Positions 15,618 to 24,997 of a DNA stretch of 64,000 bases are shown here, piece by piece. Source of the DNA: Oscillospiraceae bacterium (GTDB lineage: Bacteria > Bacillota > Clostridia > UMGS1840); the NCBI GenBank assembly GCA_015068645.1, contig SVKD01000012.1:1-64000 (forward strand). Reading direction: 5' to 3'. The notes under the pieces are model-generated. The model was not told where the DNA came from and did no database searches. It worked only from the letters and a program-made list of their open reading frames with translations. The translations under genes were made by a program, and so were the position numbers. How positions within the stretch are numbered: the stretch's first letter is position 1; the number at the start of each line of letters is the position of its first letter.

Positions 15618-17113
15618 TTTGTTTCCTCCTCTCCCACAGCAAATAAGGATGCTGCCAGACTTAAGAATGCGAAGAAGAACATATAAATTCTGTAGTTATA
15701 GAAAGTGTTGTCAAAGAAACTCTGAATTAAGAAGGCGGTAAATCCACTGATTAAAGCAACCGCTAACACTCCGAGTTCTTGGGATTTGGGATGCTTATAC
15801 ACCATAAAGAGTTGTTTTAAAGTGAAAAATGCCAACGAGATGAACACAATAAATCCGAAAATACCGGTTTCACAGAGTTGATGGAAATATAAACTGTGGG
15901 AATGGGGTGCCATAATGGCATTATAAGCATATGGAGCGTAGGACATTTCGTAGGAATAATTTCCCAGACCAACTCCGGTTGGCCATAATTTTTTCAACAT
16001 ATCCACGGAGCCTCTCCAGATGTACACACGATAGGCAGTGGAGTTGTCTTTCAGGTTTCCGATACTCATAAAACGATTCAAAATGCTCTGCGGCAGTACC
16101 AGAAGTGCGAAAGGAGATGCCAACACAATGGGAACCAGTGCTTTTCTGTAAAGCAGGATGATAAACAGTCCCATACCGGCAATCAACCCTAACCAGCAAC
16201 CTCGGGAGTAGGTCAGGATGAGGCAGCCGAGAGCGGCAACCGTGCAGACACCGTACACAATTTTATGTAGCTTTTCTTTGGCGATGATACACATAGCCAG
16301 CGCCAGAGGAATTAAAAACAGCAAATATTCTCCAAACACGTTGGGATTCTGGAATGTGGAATAAATACGTCCGGAAATGTCGGTGAACAAATTGGTATCT
16401 GTCCAGGTGGTCATTTCGTAGCTACCGGTGATATACTGGAGATAACCGTAAGCACACACTACGATACCGGACAGGGTGAAGTAGGAAATGCTCATCATGA
16501 GTCTTCTGGGAGTGGAAACAAAATACCGTACCACATAATACAGGCCCACAAAAACGAAATAGACCAGGAAAATCTGAAGTTTATCGGGAGATTTTGAAAT
16601 CAAGAGCCCATAAACCAAGGCGATCAGGTAGAAACCAATCAACATGTCGGTGACAATCGGTTTGGTCTGTTTCAGATTTTTTTCAAAGTCTGCTTCCAAA
16701 AAGGCGAATCCCAGTGCCAGCAGGCACAGTGCAACTACCGCCATTGTGGGAAGGATTCCAGCTAAAAACAGCACCATCAGGAAAATTAAGAAGGAAAAAC
16801 TGTAACCGGAAGAATCCGCGTGGAACCAATTTAAAATTTTGCTGGTGCTTACAATTTCGGTTACCGTGGTACCGGTACACCAATTTTTTAAGCTGCGATA
16901 GGTGAAACTCTCTGTAATCAGATGGCTGATCCAACCAAAAAACTGGGCGATTTTTCCCATCAGTTTTGCGGTTTTGGATTCTCGGAACGCTTTTGTGGGA
17001 AGATCGTTCATAAACAGTTTATACAGAAAAGTTTTCCGGAAGGGAATTAAAAAGAACAGATAAATCTTTTGAAAGATTTTGTAGATTTTACTGTTTTTAA
17101 AACAGGTCATCAT
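15614..17113 (-). CDS. O-antigen ligase/polymerase-like membrane protein (Wzy_C type)
   Basis: About 499 residues from the ATG at 17113, which overlaps the murJ stop by four bases and has AAGGAG ten bases upstream; an upstream in-frame start at 17146 is possible. Many hydrophobic helices span about 110-490, with the Wzy_C-type segment LTYSRGCWLGLIAG and a following periplasmic-type loop (WPTGVGLGNYSYEM, PHSHSLYFHQLCETG) characteristic of O-antigen ligases. In a Gram-positive organism it probably polymerises or ligates a surface polysaccharide. Confidence 0.85.
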   Translation of the reverse strand: MMTCFKNSKIYKIFQKIYLFFLIPFRKTFLYKLFMNDLPTKAFRESKTAKLMGKIAQFFGWISHLITESFTYRSLKNWCTGTTVTEIVSTSKILNWFHADSSGYSFSFLIFLMVLFLAGILPTMAVVALCLLALGFAFLEADFEKNLKQTKPIVTDMLIGFYLIALVYGLLISKSPDKLQIFLVYFVFVGLYYVVRYFVSTPRRLMMSISYFTLSGIVVCAYGYLQYITGSYEMTTWTDTNLFTDISGRIYSTFQNPNVFGEYLLFLIPLALAMCIIAKEKLHKIVYGVCTVAALGCLILTYSRGCWLGLIAGMGLFIILLYRKALVPIVLASPFALLVLPQSILNRFMSIGNLKDNSTAYRVYIWRGSVDMLKKLWPTGVGLGNYSYEMSYAPYAYNAIMAPHSHSLYFHQLCETGIFGFIVFISLAFFTLKQLFMVYKHPKSQELGVLAVALISGFTAFLIQSFFDNTFYNYRIYMFFFAFLSLAASLFAVGEEETK

Positions 17114-18624
17114 CGTTTCATCACTCCTTTCAGTTTGTTGCGCCATTCACGTTGGGTTAGCAGCAATCCAACACCATATACGAAAATACCTGCCAGAGCG
17201 GCAATGCCAACTGTGGCGATATGACCGATCACATTTCCTTTTAAGGGAATTATGCTATAGGTAAGAGTACACACAGGGAACATCACAACCCCAAGAAGTA
17301 CACAACCTAATATCGAGAACAATTCTTTGGTTCCTAAGAATTTTAACTGTTTGTTTAAGAGAATCAGAAGCACTGCACTCATAAATACCGCCGTTAAGCT
17401 GGTAGCAAGAGCAAGCCCGAAGGATGCCATTGTGTTTTTTAACACATAGGATAAGCCAATGTTAAAGAGGATAGCAACGCCTGCAGTGATAGAAGGAATA
17501 AGCATTTTCTTTCTGGCGTAGTATGCCTTGTTTAATAAGTCCAGCAGTCCGTAGAAGGGGATTCCTAAGGAATAATAGAAGAATGCTCCTGAGGTTAAGA
17601 GTAAATCGGTATCGGTAAATTCCCCTCGTTTGTACACAATTTCAATAATGGGTGTTTTAAATGCCAGCATCAACACCGTGATGGGGATTAACACCGCTAC
17701 AATCAGTAAAAACGAAACACGAAGGGTGTTGTTGTATGCGTCGCTGTCTTCCTGCACCGACTGTTTGGAAAGACGGGGGAAAATGTAGTTGGTTAAGCTT
17801 ACCGTAAATACGCTGGATACAATCAGATACAGCTTGTTTGCCCAGTTTAAGGTGGAAAGTCCGTGAGGAATTTCGGAGGCAAAGGCATTGTTGATAATGG
17901 TGGAAATGGGTTGAATCCAAGTTCCAACCATAACGGGGATAGCCAATTTCACCACCGTTTTTAGTCCCTCGTGACGTAAAACAGGCTGATAATGGAATCC
18001 CTTTTTGATTGCCACGGGAATCTGGATGGCAAACTGGAGTACCCAGCCCACTACCAAAGATACTGCCAGACCGTTGATGCCGAATTTGTCATTTAAGAAG
18101 AATAAATACAAAATGACAATTCCGTTGGACACTAAGCTCATAGCGGCAGGAATAGAAAATTCGCCTTTGGACTGAAGCAGTCCCACCAGCGAAAACGCCA
18201 GGGAGGCAAACACAATCACGGGAAGCATAATGATTAAAAGATGGATTGCCAGTTCCCGCACCTCTCCTGCAAGGCCTCCTGCCATTAAGGTGACCAAATC
18301 GGAAGCAAACAAGACTAAAATTCCCGTCAGCACCACTGAGCCTAAGAATATCACATTCAAAAAGGCAGATGCAAAACGGTCGCCCTCTTTCACACCGTCT
18401 TTTTCTAAGTAAGTGTTATATACCGGGATGAATGCCGAGCTTACCGCCGAGGCAAATACAATGTCGAATAAATTTAAAGGTAGTGCCGACACACCGTAAA
18501 ACGCTTCGGCTGCACCGGAGGAACCGTACAGACTGGCGATGAGCATTTCTCTTCCTTGACCCATCAACTTGGAGAGTAAAATCATCACAAACATAAAGCC
18601 TACGGTTTTGATTGATTTTTTCAT
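17110..18624 (-). CDS. murJ: MurJ/MviN-family lipid flippase
   Basis: 504 residues with the many transmembrane helices of the MOP exporter superfamily. The start MKKSIKTVGFMFVMILLSKLMGQGREMLIA and the conserved FDIVFASAVSSAFIPVYNTY region are typical of MurJ, which flips lipid II across the membrane. Being first in an operon with a glycosyltransferase and O-antigen-ligase-like protein, it could instead flip a different lipid-linked oligosaccharide. The ATG at 18624 lacks a strong AGGAGG, having only an AAGG stretch upstream. Confidence 0.85.
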   Translation of the reverse strand: MKKSIKTVGFMFVMILLSKLMGQGREMLIASLYGSSGAAEAFYGVSALPLNLFDIVFASAVSSAFIPVYNTYLEKDGVKEGDRFASAFLNVIFLGSVVLTGILVLFASDLVTLMAGGLAGEVRELAIHLLIIMLPVIVFASLAFSLVGLLQSKGEFSIPAAMSLVSNGIVILYLFFLNDKFGINGLAVSLVVGWVLQFAIQIPVAIKKGFHYQPVLRHEGLKTVVKLAIPVMVGTWIQPISTIINNAFASEIPHGLSTLNWANKLYLIVSSVFTVSLTNYIFPRLSKQSVQEDSDAYNNTLRVSFLLIVAVLIPITVLMLAFKTPIIEIVYKRGEFTDTDLLLTSGAFFYYSLGIPFYGLLDLLNKAYYARKKMLIPSITAGVAILFNIGLSYVLKNTMASFGLALATSLTAVFMSAVLLILLNKQLKFLGTKELFSILGCVLLGVVMFPVCTLTYSIIPLKGNVIGHIATVGIAALAGIFVYGVGLLLTQREWRNKLKGVMKR

Positions 18625-19008
18625 AAAAAATACCTTCGCTTTAAACTATATAATTACATAACTATCTAATTATATAATTTACCATATAATATAAGAAATG
18701 TCAATCATTCCGAGCTTATTTTATGGGATTTTTCATGAAAAACCACTCGGATACTGTTGCGTAGATATTGAAAATTATCACACTGTAGAGGACGATGCCA
18801 CCTTGTCCCCTACATTTTTATTTGTCACATATCACGAAAAAAAGAAAAAACGGTGTCAAAATTCGTGATAAACGGAGAAAATGAAAAAAAGGACAAATTT
18901 TTTGAAAAAATGTTTGCTTTTTTTTTCACAATGTTGTATAATGGATACGATGTAAAAATTTGTATTAAAATTTTATCATATAAAGAAAATTTCAGGAGGA
19001 ATTTTACG
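18625..19008. other. Divergent intergenic region between murJ and fba
   Basis: 384 bp without a gene. A minus-strand TTGACA (18704-18699) and an AT-rich stretch 17 bp on can serve murJ. A hairpin TGTAG-GGAC/GTCC-CTACA at about 18786-18816 followed by TTTTTATTT looks like a terminator or a fragment of a small repeat. The fba promoter is at 18914-18942. Confidence 0.5.
18914..18942 (+). promoter_or_regulatory. Sigma-A promoter of fba
   Basis: TTGCTT (18914-18919), 17-bp spacer, TATAAT (18937-18942). Confidence 0.7.
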
Positions 19009-19872
19009 ATGTTAGTATCCGCAAGCGAAATGCTCAAAAAAGCAAAAGAAGGCAAATATGCAGTTGGTCAGTTCAACATCAACAACTTAGAATGGACCAA
19101 AGCAATTCTTCAAACTGCACAGGAATGTAACTCTCCCGTTATCTTAGGGGTTTCCGAAGGTGCAGGTAAATACATGACCGGTTTTAAAACCGTTACCGCT
19201 ATGGTAAAAGCGATGGTAGAAGATTTAGGCATCACCGTTCCCGTTGCTCTGCACTTAGACCACGGTTCTTACGAAGGTGCAAAAAAATGTATCGAAGCAG
19301 GTTTCTCTTCCGTAATGTTTGACGGTTCTCACTACGGCATTGAAGAAAATATTGAAAAAACCAAAGAAATCATTGCTATTGCAAATGCAAAAGGTATCTC
19401 CGTGGAAGCAGAAGTTGGTTCCATTGGCGGTGAAGAAGACGGCGTTGTTGGCGCAGGCGAAGTGGCAGATCCCGATGAATGTAAACTGATTGCAGATTTA
19501 GGTGTGGACATGCTGGCTGCAGGTATTGGTAACATTCACGGTAAATATCCTGCAAACTGGGCAGGTTTAAACTTTGAAGCGTTAGATGCAATTCAGCAGA
19601 AAACCGGCACTATGCCTTTAGTTCTGCACGGTGGCACCGGTATCCCCGCTGATATGATCAAGAAAGCAATTTCTTTAGGTGTTTCCAAAATCAATGTAAA
19701 TACCGAATGTCAGTTAAGCTTTGCAGAAGCTACCAGAAAATACGTGGAAGCAGGCAAAGACTTAGAAGGCAAAGGCTTCGACCCCAGAAAACTGTTAGCA
19801 CCCGGCGTGGAAGCAATCAAAGCAACCGTAAAAGAAAAAATGGAACTGTTTGGTTCTGTAAATAAAGCGTAA
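19009..19872 (+). CDS. fba: Class II fructose-1,6-bisphosphate aldolase
   Basis: 287 residues from the ATG at 19009 behind AGGAGGAA; the longer open frame upstream is not translated sequence. It is a zinc-dependent aldolase of glycolysis/gluconeogenesis that interconverts FBP with DHAP and GAP. Zinc and substrate motifs are HLDHGSYEGAKKC, EAEVGSIGGEEDG, NIHGKYPANW and LHGGTGIP, plus the INVNTECQ phosphate-binding segment. It is transcribed alone from its own promoter and ends at a strong terminator. Confidence 0.95.
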   Translation: MLVSASEMLKKAKEGKYAVGQFNINNLEWTKAILQTAQECNSPVILGVSEGAGKYMTGFKTVTAMVKAMVEDLGITVPVALHLDHGSYEGAKKCIEAGFSSVMFDGSHYGIEENIEKTKEIIAIANAKGISVEAEVGSIGGEEDGVVGAGEVADPDECKLIADLGVDMLAAGIGNIHGKYPANWAGLNFEALDAIQQKTGTMPLVLHGGTGIPADMIKKAISLGVSKINVNTECQLSFAEATRKYVEAGKDLEGKGFDPRKLLAPGVEAIKATVKEKMELFGSVNKA

Positions 19873-19908
19873 TTTTTGAGAATTTTTTGACAATATCAAT
19901 CAATAAAT

Positions 19909-19941
19909 AAAAATCCCCCCGATTTTCCCGGGGGGATTTTT
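19909..19941 (+). terminator. Intrinsic terminator after fba
   Basis: AAAAATCCCCCC/GGGGGGATTTTT with a 9-base loop, an exceptionally GC-rich stem. Confidence 0.9.
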
Positions 19942-19969
19942 GTCTAAAAACGGAAAGGAACGAATAAAC

Positions 19970-20242
19970 ATGGAAAAAGCAGTATTAACTGTTATCGGCA
20001 AAGACAGAACCGGGATTATTCACGGTGTATCCGGCGTTTTATTAGAAGCGGACATCAACATTATGGATATTTCTCAGACCATTATGCAAGATATGTTCAC
20101 CATGGTGATGCTGGTGGATATCGCCAATTCAAAAGTGGAATTTACTGCGTTAAAAGAAATCCTTCGTGAAGAAGGCAAACGCTTAGGGGTGGAAATTACC
20201 ATTTGTCACGAGCAGATTTTTAACTCTATGCATAGAATCTAA
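19970..20242 (+). CDS. ACT-domain protein (UPF0237 type)
   Basis: 90 residues from the ATG at 19970, preceded by GGAAAGGAA. The whole protein is one ACT domain ([36 protein letters not shown]), a small ligand-binding regulatory fold that often senses amino acids. It lies 17 bases ahead of a UPF0210/DUF711 gene, a pairing seen in many bacteria, and the two probably act together. The ligand is unknown. Confidence 0.88.
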   Translation: MEKAVLTVIGKDRTGIIHGVSGVLLEADINIMDISQTIMQDMFTMVMLVDIANSKVEFTALKEILREEGKRLGVEITICHEQIFNSMHRI

Positions 20243-20259
20243 GAAAGGACTGCCCGACG

Positions 20260-21618
20260 ATGATAAATAATTACGAAGTAATTGAAACTTTAAAAATGAT
20301 TAACCAGGAAAACCTGGACGTAAGAACGGTTACCATGGGGATTTCTCTTCGTGACTGTGCTCATTCTGACCCGAAAATTGCCTGTCAGAATATTTATGAT
20401 AAAATTACCAAATATGCCCAAAAATTGGTTCCTGTTGCCGAAGGCATTGAAGCGGAGCTTGGAATTCCTATTGTGAACAAACGAATTTCCGTGACTCCCA
20501 TCTCCTTGGTGGCAGAAAGCAGCCATACCGATAACTATACCTGCTTTGCCGAAGCTTTGCAAAAAGCGGCAGACGAGGTTGGTGTCAATTTCTTAGGTGG
20601 ATTTTCCGCATTGGTGCATAAAGGCTTGACCAAGGGGGATGATATTTTAATTAAATCCATTCCCGAAGCGTTGACCGCAACCAAAAATATCTGTTCTTCT
20701 GTTAATGTGGCGTCCTTAAAAACAGGTCTTAATATGGATGCTGTCAAAAGAATGGGGGAAGTGATTGTAGATTTGGCACATCGCACCAAAGATCAGGACA
20801 GTATCGGTTGTGCAAAACTGGTAGTGTTTGCCAATGCGGTGGAGGATAATCCCTTTATGGCAGGTGCATTCCACGGGATTGGGGAACCTGAGTGTGTGAT
20901 TAACGTGGGCGTTTCCGGCCCCGGTGTAGTACATTCTGCCCTCAAGAAAGTAAAAGGAGCAGACTTTGAAACCGTGGCGGAAACCATCAAGAAAACTGCA
21001 TTTAAAATTACCCGTACCGGTCATTTGGTTGCTCAGGAAGCGGCAAGAAGATTGGGCGTACCCTTCGGTATTGTGGATTTAAGCTTGGCTCCCACTCCTG
21101 CCATTGGCGACAGTGTGGCAAGAATTTTAGAAGAAATGGGGCTGGAACGTTGCGGCACCCACGGTACCACTGCGGCGCTGGCTCTGTTAAACGACGCAGT
21201 AAAAAAAGGCGGTATGTTTGCAAGCTCCTTTGTAGGTGGTCTGTCCGGTGCATTTATTCCTGTTTCTGAAGACGAAGGTATGATTGAAGCAGCCGCAATG
21301 GGTGCATTATCTTTGGATAAATTAGAAGCAATGACTTGTGTTTGTTCTGTAGGTCTGGATATGATTGCCGTTCCCGGCGATACTCCTGCTTCCACCATTT
21401 CTGCCATTATTGCAGACGAAGCGGCAATCGGTGTGGTAAATCAGAAAACCACTGCAGTTCGTGTGATTCCCGCATACGGCAAAAAAGAAGGGGATTACGT
21501 AGAATTTGGCGGATTATTAGGCAAGGCACCCGTGATGGGCGTGCATCCCTATAGTAGTGAAGAGTTCATTGCCCGTGGCGGAAGAATTCCTGCCCCCATC
21601 CAGTCTTTGAAAAACTAA
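20260..21618 (+). CDS. UPF0210 (DUF711, PFL-family) protein
   Basis: 452 residues, normal family length. The start [33 protein letters not shown] is characteristic, as are [14 protein letters not shown] and VGVSGPGVV. It is cytosolic, with no signal peptide or membrane segment. Homologues are related to pyruvate-formate-lyase-like folds by annotation, but the reaction is not established. It is co-transcribed with the preceding ACT-domain gene and ends at a terminator. Confidence 0.9.
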   Translation: MINNYEVIETLKMINQENLDVRTVTMGISLRDCAHSDPKIACQNIYDKITKYAQKLVPVAEGIEAELGIPIVNKRISVTPISLVAESSHTDNYTCFAEALQKAADEVGVNFLGGFSALVHKGLTKGDDILIKSIPEALTATKNICSSVNVASLKTGLNMDAVKRMGEVIVDLAHRTKDQDSIGCAKLVVFANAVEDNPFMAGAFHGIGEPECVINVGVSGPGVVHSALKKVKGADFETVAETIKKTAFKITRTGHLVAQEAARRLGVPFGIVDLSLAPTPAIGDSVARILEEMGLERCGTHGTTAALALLNDAVKKGGMFASSFVGGLSGAFIPVSEDEGMIEAAAMGALSLDKLEAMTCVCSVGLDMIAVPGDTPASTISAIIADEAAIGVVNQKTTAVRVIPAYGKKEGDYVEFGGLLGKAPVMGVHPYSSEEFIARGGRIPAPIQSLKN

Positions 21619-21636
21619 GGCTTGATAAAAGAACAT

Positions 21637-21676
21637 AAAACACCAAAAACATATTGCTTATGTTTTTGGTGTTTTG
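21637..21676 (+). terminator. Intrinsic terminator after the UPF0210 gene
   Basis: AAAACACCAAAAACATA paired with TATGTTTTTGGTGTTTT, 5-base loop. Confidence 0.85.
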
Positions 21677-21805
21677 TATTTGTAAAAAAATTTTTTCTGC
21701 CAAAAAATAAAATACCAAATTATGGGAACAAATCCATGAATATTCCGTCTGTAGAAATGTATCAAACATTTTAATAATATGATAAAAAATTCGGAGGAGA
21801 AAATC

Positions 21806-22867
21806 ATGAAAAAAATGGTAAGTCTTTTGGTAATGTTTGTGTTGCTCTTTAGTATGGGAACAATGTTCACTGCTTTTGCGGAGGACGGCATTCGCATTGT
21901 GGTAAACGGGGAGGAAATTTCCTTTGATGCAAAACCCTTTATTGAAGAGGGCAGAACCATGGTTCCGATGAGAGCCATTTTTGAAGCGATGGGTGCTGAA
22001 GTTTCCTGGGATGCTGAAAATTACACAGCTACCGCAACCAAAGGGAACCACACAATTAGTTTTTCTATTGATAGCACTTGGATTTTTGACGCAGGTTTTG
22101 TAGCGGTTAACAATTGTGAAGTGGCACCAAAAATTGTGGAAGACAGAACCTTTGTACCGTTACGTGCTATCGGAGAAACCTTAGACTGCAATGTAGCCTG
22201 GGACGAAGCCACCAGAACTGTTTATGTGGACGAAAAAACTTCTCCCATGGAAGTTGTTTATCAAACAGAACAAATCGTTTTGGATACCGATCACGAAGTT
22301 GCAAAAATTGCAGTAAGTTATACCTATCCTGTAGTCGTTGACGGAAAAGACTTTATGACAGCGGAAAATGTTGCACTGTTGAATCAGAAGATTGCCCAAC
22401 AAAGAAGTGAGCTTGTGGATGTGCATGCCTATGCAAATACCTTTGCACGAGAATTTCCAGTAATCATTGAACATCAGTCATACGGTTATCCCACGATTGA
22501 ATTGGATTTTACCACCAGACTGTATACCAGCGAAAAATACGGTACTGTCAGCATTCTGACCGGTGTTAATATGCCCTGGACAGGTGGCTGGATGGACGGT
22601 GTAACTTTGGATAAAGATACCATGTTAAGAAAAGAATTGCACGAATGTTTTGCCGATAAAGAGCCCGAAGAATTGTATAACGAAATTTATAGCGACTTTT
22701 TAAGCTACGATGAATATGTCAGATACGGAAAAGAATCCTTAGCGGCTGTTCCCGGTGTGGTTCCGTTTGTCATTTCTGATAACGATTTACGGGTATATAT
22801 GTCCAACATTGAATTGACCGGTGTGGGTAGAGTGAATGGCTATTTTACCGCTATTTTAGAATATTAA
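21806..22867 (+). CDS. Secreted protein with copper-amine-oxidase-N (stalk) domain and DUF3298-like C-terminal region
   Basis: 353 residues from the ATG at 21806 (GGAGGAG eight bases upstream). A signal peptide spans about 1-25 (KKMVSLLVMFVLLFSMG..AFA). Residues ~28-135 form the Cu_amine_oxidN1/stalk domain: VVNGEEISF, then EEGRTMVPMRAIFEAMGAEVSWD and EDRTFVPLRAIGETLDCNVAWDE. The C-terminal part resembles DUF3298/RsiV-type extracellular domains (FADKEPEELYNEIYSDF, and VVPFVISDNDLRVYM). It is exported and probably binds the cell wall. The next gene, 25 bases on, also encodes a secreted protein. Confidence 0.8.
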   Translation: MKKMVSLLVMFVLLFSMGTMFTAFAEDGIRIVVNGEEISFDAKPFIEEGRTMVPMRAIFEAMGAEVSWDAENYTATATKGNHTISFSIDSTWIFDAGFVAVNNCEVAPKIVEDRTFVPLRAIGETLDCNVAWDEATRTVYVDEKTSPMEVVYQTEQIVLDTDHEVAKIAVSYTYPVVVDGKDFMTAENVALLNQKIAQQRSELVDVHAYANTFAREFPVIIEHQSYGYPTIELDFTTRLYTSEKYGTVSILTGVNMPWTGGWMDGVTLDKDTMLRKELHECFADKEPEELYNEIYSDFLSYDEYVRYGKESLAAVPGVVPFVISDNDLRVYMSNIELTGVGRVNGYFTAILEY

Positions 22868-22892
22868 CATTTCTTAGAAGGAGCTATTTGCA

Positions 22893-24944
22893 ATGAAATT
22901 AAAATCAGTTCTCTCTTTGCTTCTTTGTTTTTTACTGTGCTTTTCGCCTGCGTTTGCCCAGAGTGAATCGGAAAGTATGCAAACAGCACTGGAATATGCA
23001 AAAACAATCCTGAATGTTCCTGAAGAATATACCGAGTTTACCTATCGTGCTCAGACTGCACCGGATGGTGAAGTAAGCTGGATTTTTATCTGGTCGGGTG
23101 AAAACAAAGGGGATATGCAGGTTTATCTTAGTGAAGATGGGTTTGTGTCTGCCTATTATTCTTGGATTTATGCAGATTCTTATGATGAAACCTTGGCAAA
23201 CTATACCCACGAGGAAGCAAGAGAAATTGCCAAAGAGTTTATCCAAAGAGTGAATCCCGAATTATATCCTTATCTTCGGGAAGTAACACCTGACGGGGAG
23301 AACAGAGATTCCCGTACAGCATATTTTACCTTCCAGGAATTTTGCGGAGAGATTCCCGTATTTGCTAACACGGTTTCTGTGACGGTGGATAAATATCACG
23401 GGAATGTCAAAAGTTACCATGGCACGAGAAAAGCAGAGGGATTGCCTGAAACTACTGCTTTATTGAAGGAAGAGGAAGCAAAAGAAGCATACCTGCGTGA
23501 CATCGGTGTTCAGATGGAATATCGGATGTACTATAATTCAAAAGACAAAGCTTTTACGGTGTTTCCTGTATATTCCTTAAAAGATACCACGGGGAAAGCG
23601 ATTGATGCGGTAACCGGTGGGGTTGTGGAGCCGTATTTTTCGGAAGAATCTCCTATGTATGGAAGTACCAACGGAGCTATGGACAATTCTGCTTCCAAGG
23701 AAGAATCTGTTGAAGTCGGATTTTCGCCTGCGGAACTGGAAGCACTTTCCAATGTGGGTGAGGTGTATTCCAAAGAAGAAGCCTTAACGATTGCAACCAA
23801 AAAAATTCCTGCTTTAGAGGAATATACTCTTCAGACAGCTTCCTTGCATCAAAATTATCGGGATGAAACCAAGCTTTATTGGTATTTCGATTTGAAAAAA
23901 GAGGACAACAGCTACGCAGATGTGCAGCTGGACGCTAAAACCGGACAGTTGATTAGTTTTTCGATGCCTGAGGAACCTTCGGAAAACAAATCTTTCAGCC
24001 GAGAAGATGCCAAAGCAGTAGCAGAAGCATTTTTCAAAACAGAAGCGTCTGATGTGTTTGCACAGACCGCCTATATGGAAGAGGGACACTACGGTATTTC
24101 TCCCGTGAAGGAGGAACAATTCCCCTCTTCCTACTACATCACCTATCAACGGATGGAAAACGGTATTCCCGTAAACGGAAATTATCTGAATGTACGGGTG
24201 GATTCTGCTACCAAGCAGGTAGGCTCCTTCAACCGTTCCTTCACGGATAACTTGGATTTTCCGGATGTTTCTTCTGCTATGAGCGAGAAGGAAATCTTAG
24301 AAGTGATGGATCAAAAAATGGATTTTGTCCAGACTTATATCCCCGTAAAAGACAGATATGTGCTTGCATATACCTTCCAGAATGCAAGCGGTACTCTTTT
24401 TGATGTGTATAGCGGAAATCGCTTAAATTACAGAGGAACTTCCATTCAAGAGACCGTTGTTCCACAGTATACCGATATTGCAGGGCATTGGGCAGAAGAA
24501 ATGATTCTGGCGTTGCTGGATAACGGTTACTATATTTCAGAGAACGAGTTTCGTCCCGATGAAGTAATTACCAAAAAAGAATTTTTGCAATTTTTTTTGA
24601 GATACAGCTCCGATTTGGATGACGATATCAAACAAATGATTGCAGAAGTGGAAGGAATCCCTGTAGAGCAAGTAAATGTTGATGCGGTGATGACGAAAGA
24701 GGAATTGAGTTGCTATTTTGTTTATCAGTTAGGGTATCAGAAGATTGCAAAAAAAGACGAAATTTTCCGTTATCCTTTCCCCGATGAAGCAGACGCCTCC
24801 AATTCTTTGAAGGGGGATATCACCATTTTGGCAGGACTTGGTGTTTTCAAGGGAAGTAACGACGGGAATTTCTATCCCAAAAAACAGTTAACTCGTGCTG
24901 AAGCAGTGAGTGCGATCTATCATTATTTTGTTAATGCACAATAA
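22893..24944 (+). CDS. Secreted YcdB/YcdC-repeat protein with C-terminal SLH domains
   Basis: 683 residues from ATG behind AGAAGGAG. A signal peptide spans 1-22 (SVLSLLLCFLLCFSPAFA). Residues ~25-500 contain PepSY/YcdB-YcdC-like repeats (for example NYTHEEAREIAKEFIQRVNP, VYSKEEALTIATKKIP, SFSREDAKAVAEAFFK). The C terminus (about 525-683) carries SLH repeats: YTDIAGHWAEEMI with FRPDEVITKKEFLQFF, and GVFKGSNDGNFYPKKQLTRAEAV. The last repeats fix the protein to the cell wall. The repeat domain may inhibit or modulate wall enzymes; this is inference. Confidence 0.82.
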   Translation: MKLKSVLSLLLCFLLCFSPAFAQSESESMQTALEYAKTILNVPEEYTEFTYRAQTAPDGEVSWIFIWSGENKGDMQVYLSEDGFVSAYYSWIYADSYDETLANYTHEEAREIAKEFIQRVNPELYPYLREVTPDGENRDSRTAYFTFQEFCGEIPVFANTVSVTVDKYHGNVKSYHGTRKAEGLPETTALLKEEEAKEAYLRDIGVQMEYRMYYNSKDKAFTVFPVYSLKDTTGKAIDAVTGGVVEPYFSEESPMYGSTNGAMDNSASKEESVEVGFSPAELEALSNVGEVYSKEEALTIATKKIPALEEYTLQTASLHQNYRDETKLYWYFDLKKEDNSYADVQLDAKTGQLISFSMPEEPSENKSFSREDAKAVAEAFFKTEASDVFAQTAYMEEGHYGISPVKEEQFPSSYYITYQRMENGIPVNGNYLNVRVDSATKQVGSFNRSFTDNLDFPDVSSAMSEKEILEVMDQKMDFVQTYIPVKDRYVLAYTFQNASGTLFDVYSGNRLNYRGTSIQETVVPQYTDIAGHWAEEMILALLDNGYYISENEFRPDEVITKKEFLQFFLRYSSDLDDDIKQMIAEVEGIPVEQVNVDAVMTKEELSCYFVYQLGYQKIAKKDEIFRYPFPDEADASNSLKGDITILAGLGVFKGSNDGNFYPKKQLTRAEAVSAIYHYFVNAQ

Positions 24945-24954
24945 AAACTGAGAT

Positions 24955-24997
24955 AAAAAAGCTTGTGCCCGCAACATGCGAGCACAAGCTTTTTTTA
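24955..24997. terminator. Bidirectional terminator between the SLH gene and noc
   Basis: AAAAAAGCTTGTGC paired with GCACAAGCTTTTTT. It serves both converging genes; noc ends inside its T-run. Confidence 0.88.

Noticed and set aside
18853-19008. N-terminal extension of fba
   Set aside because: The in-frame extension covers the promoter; AGGAGG fixes the start at 19009.
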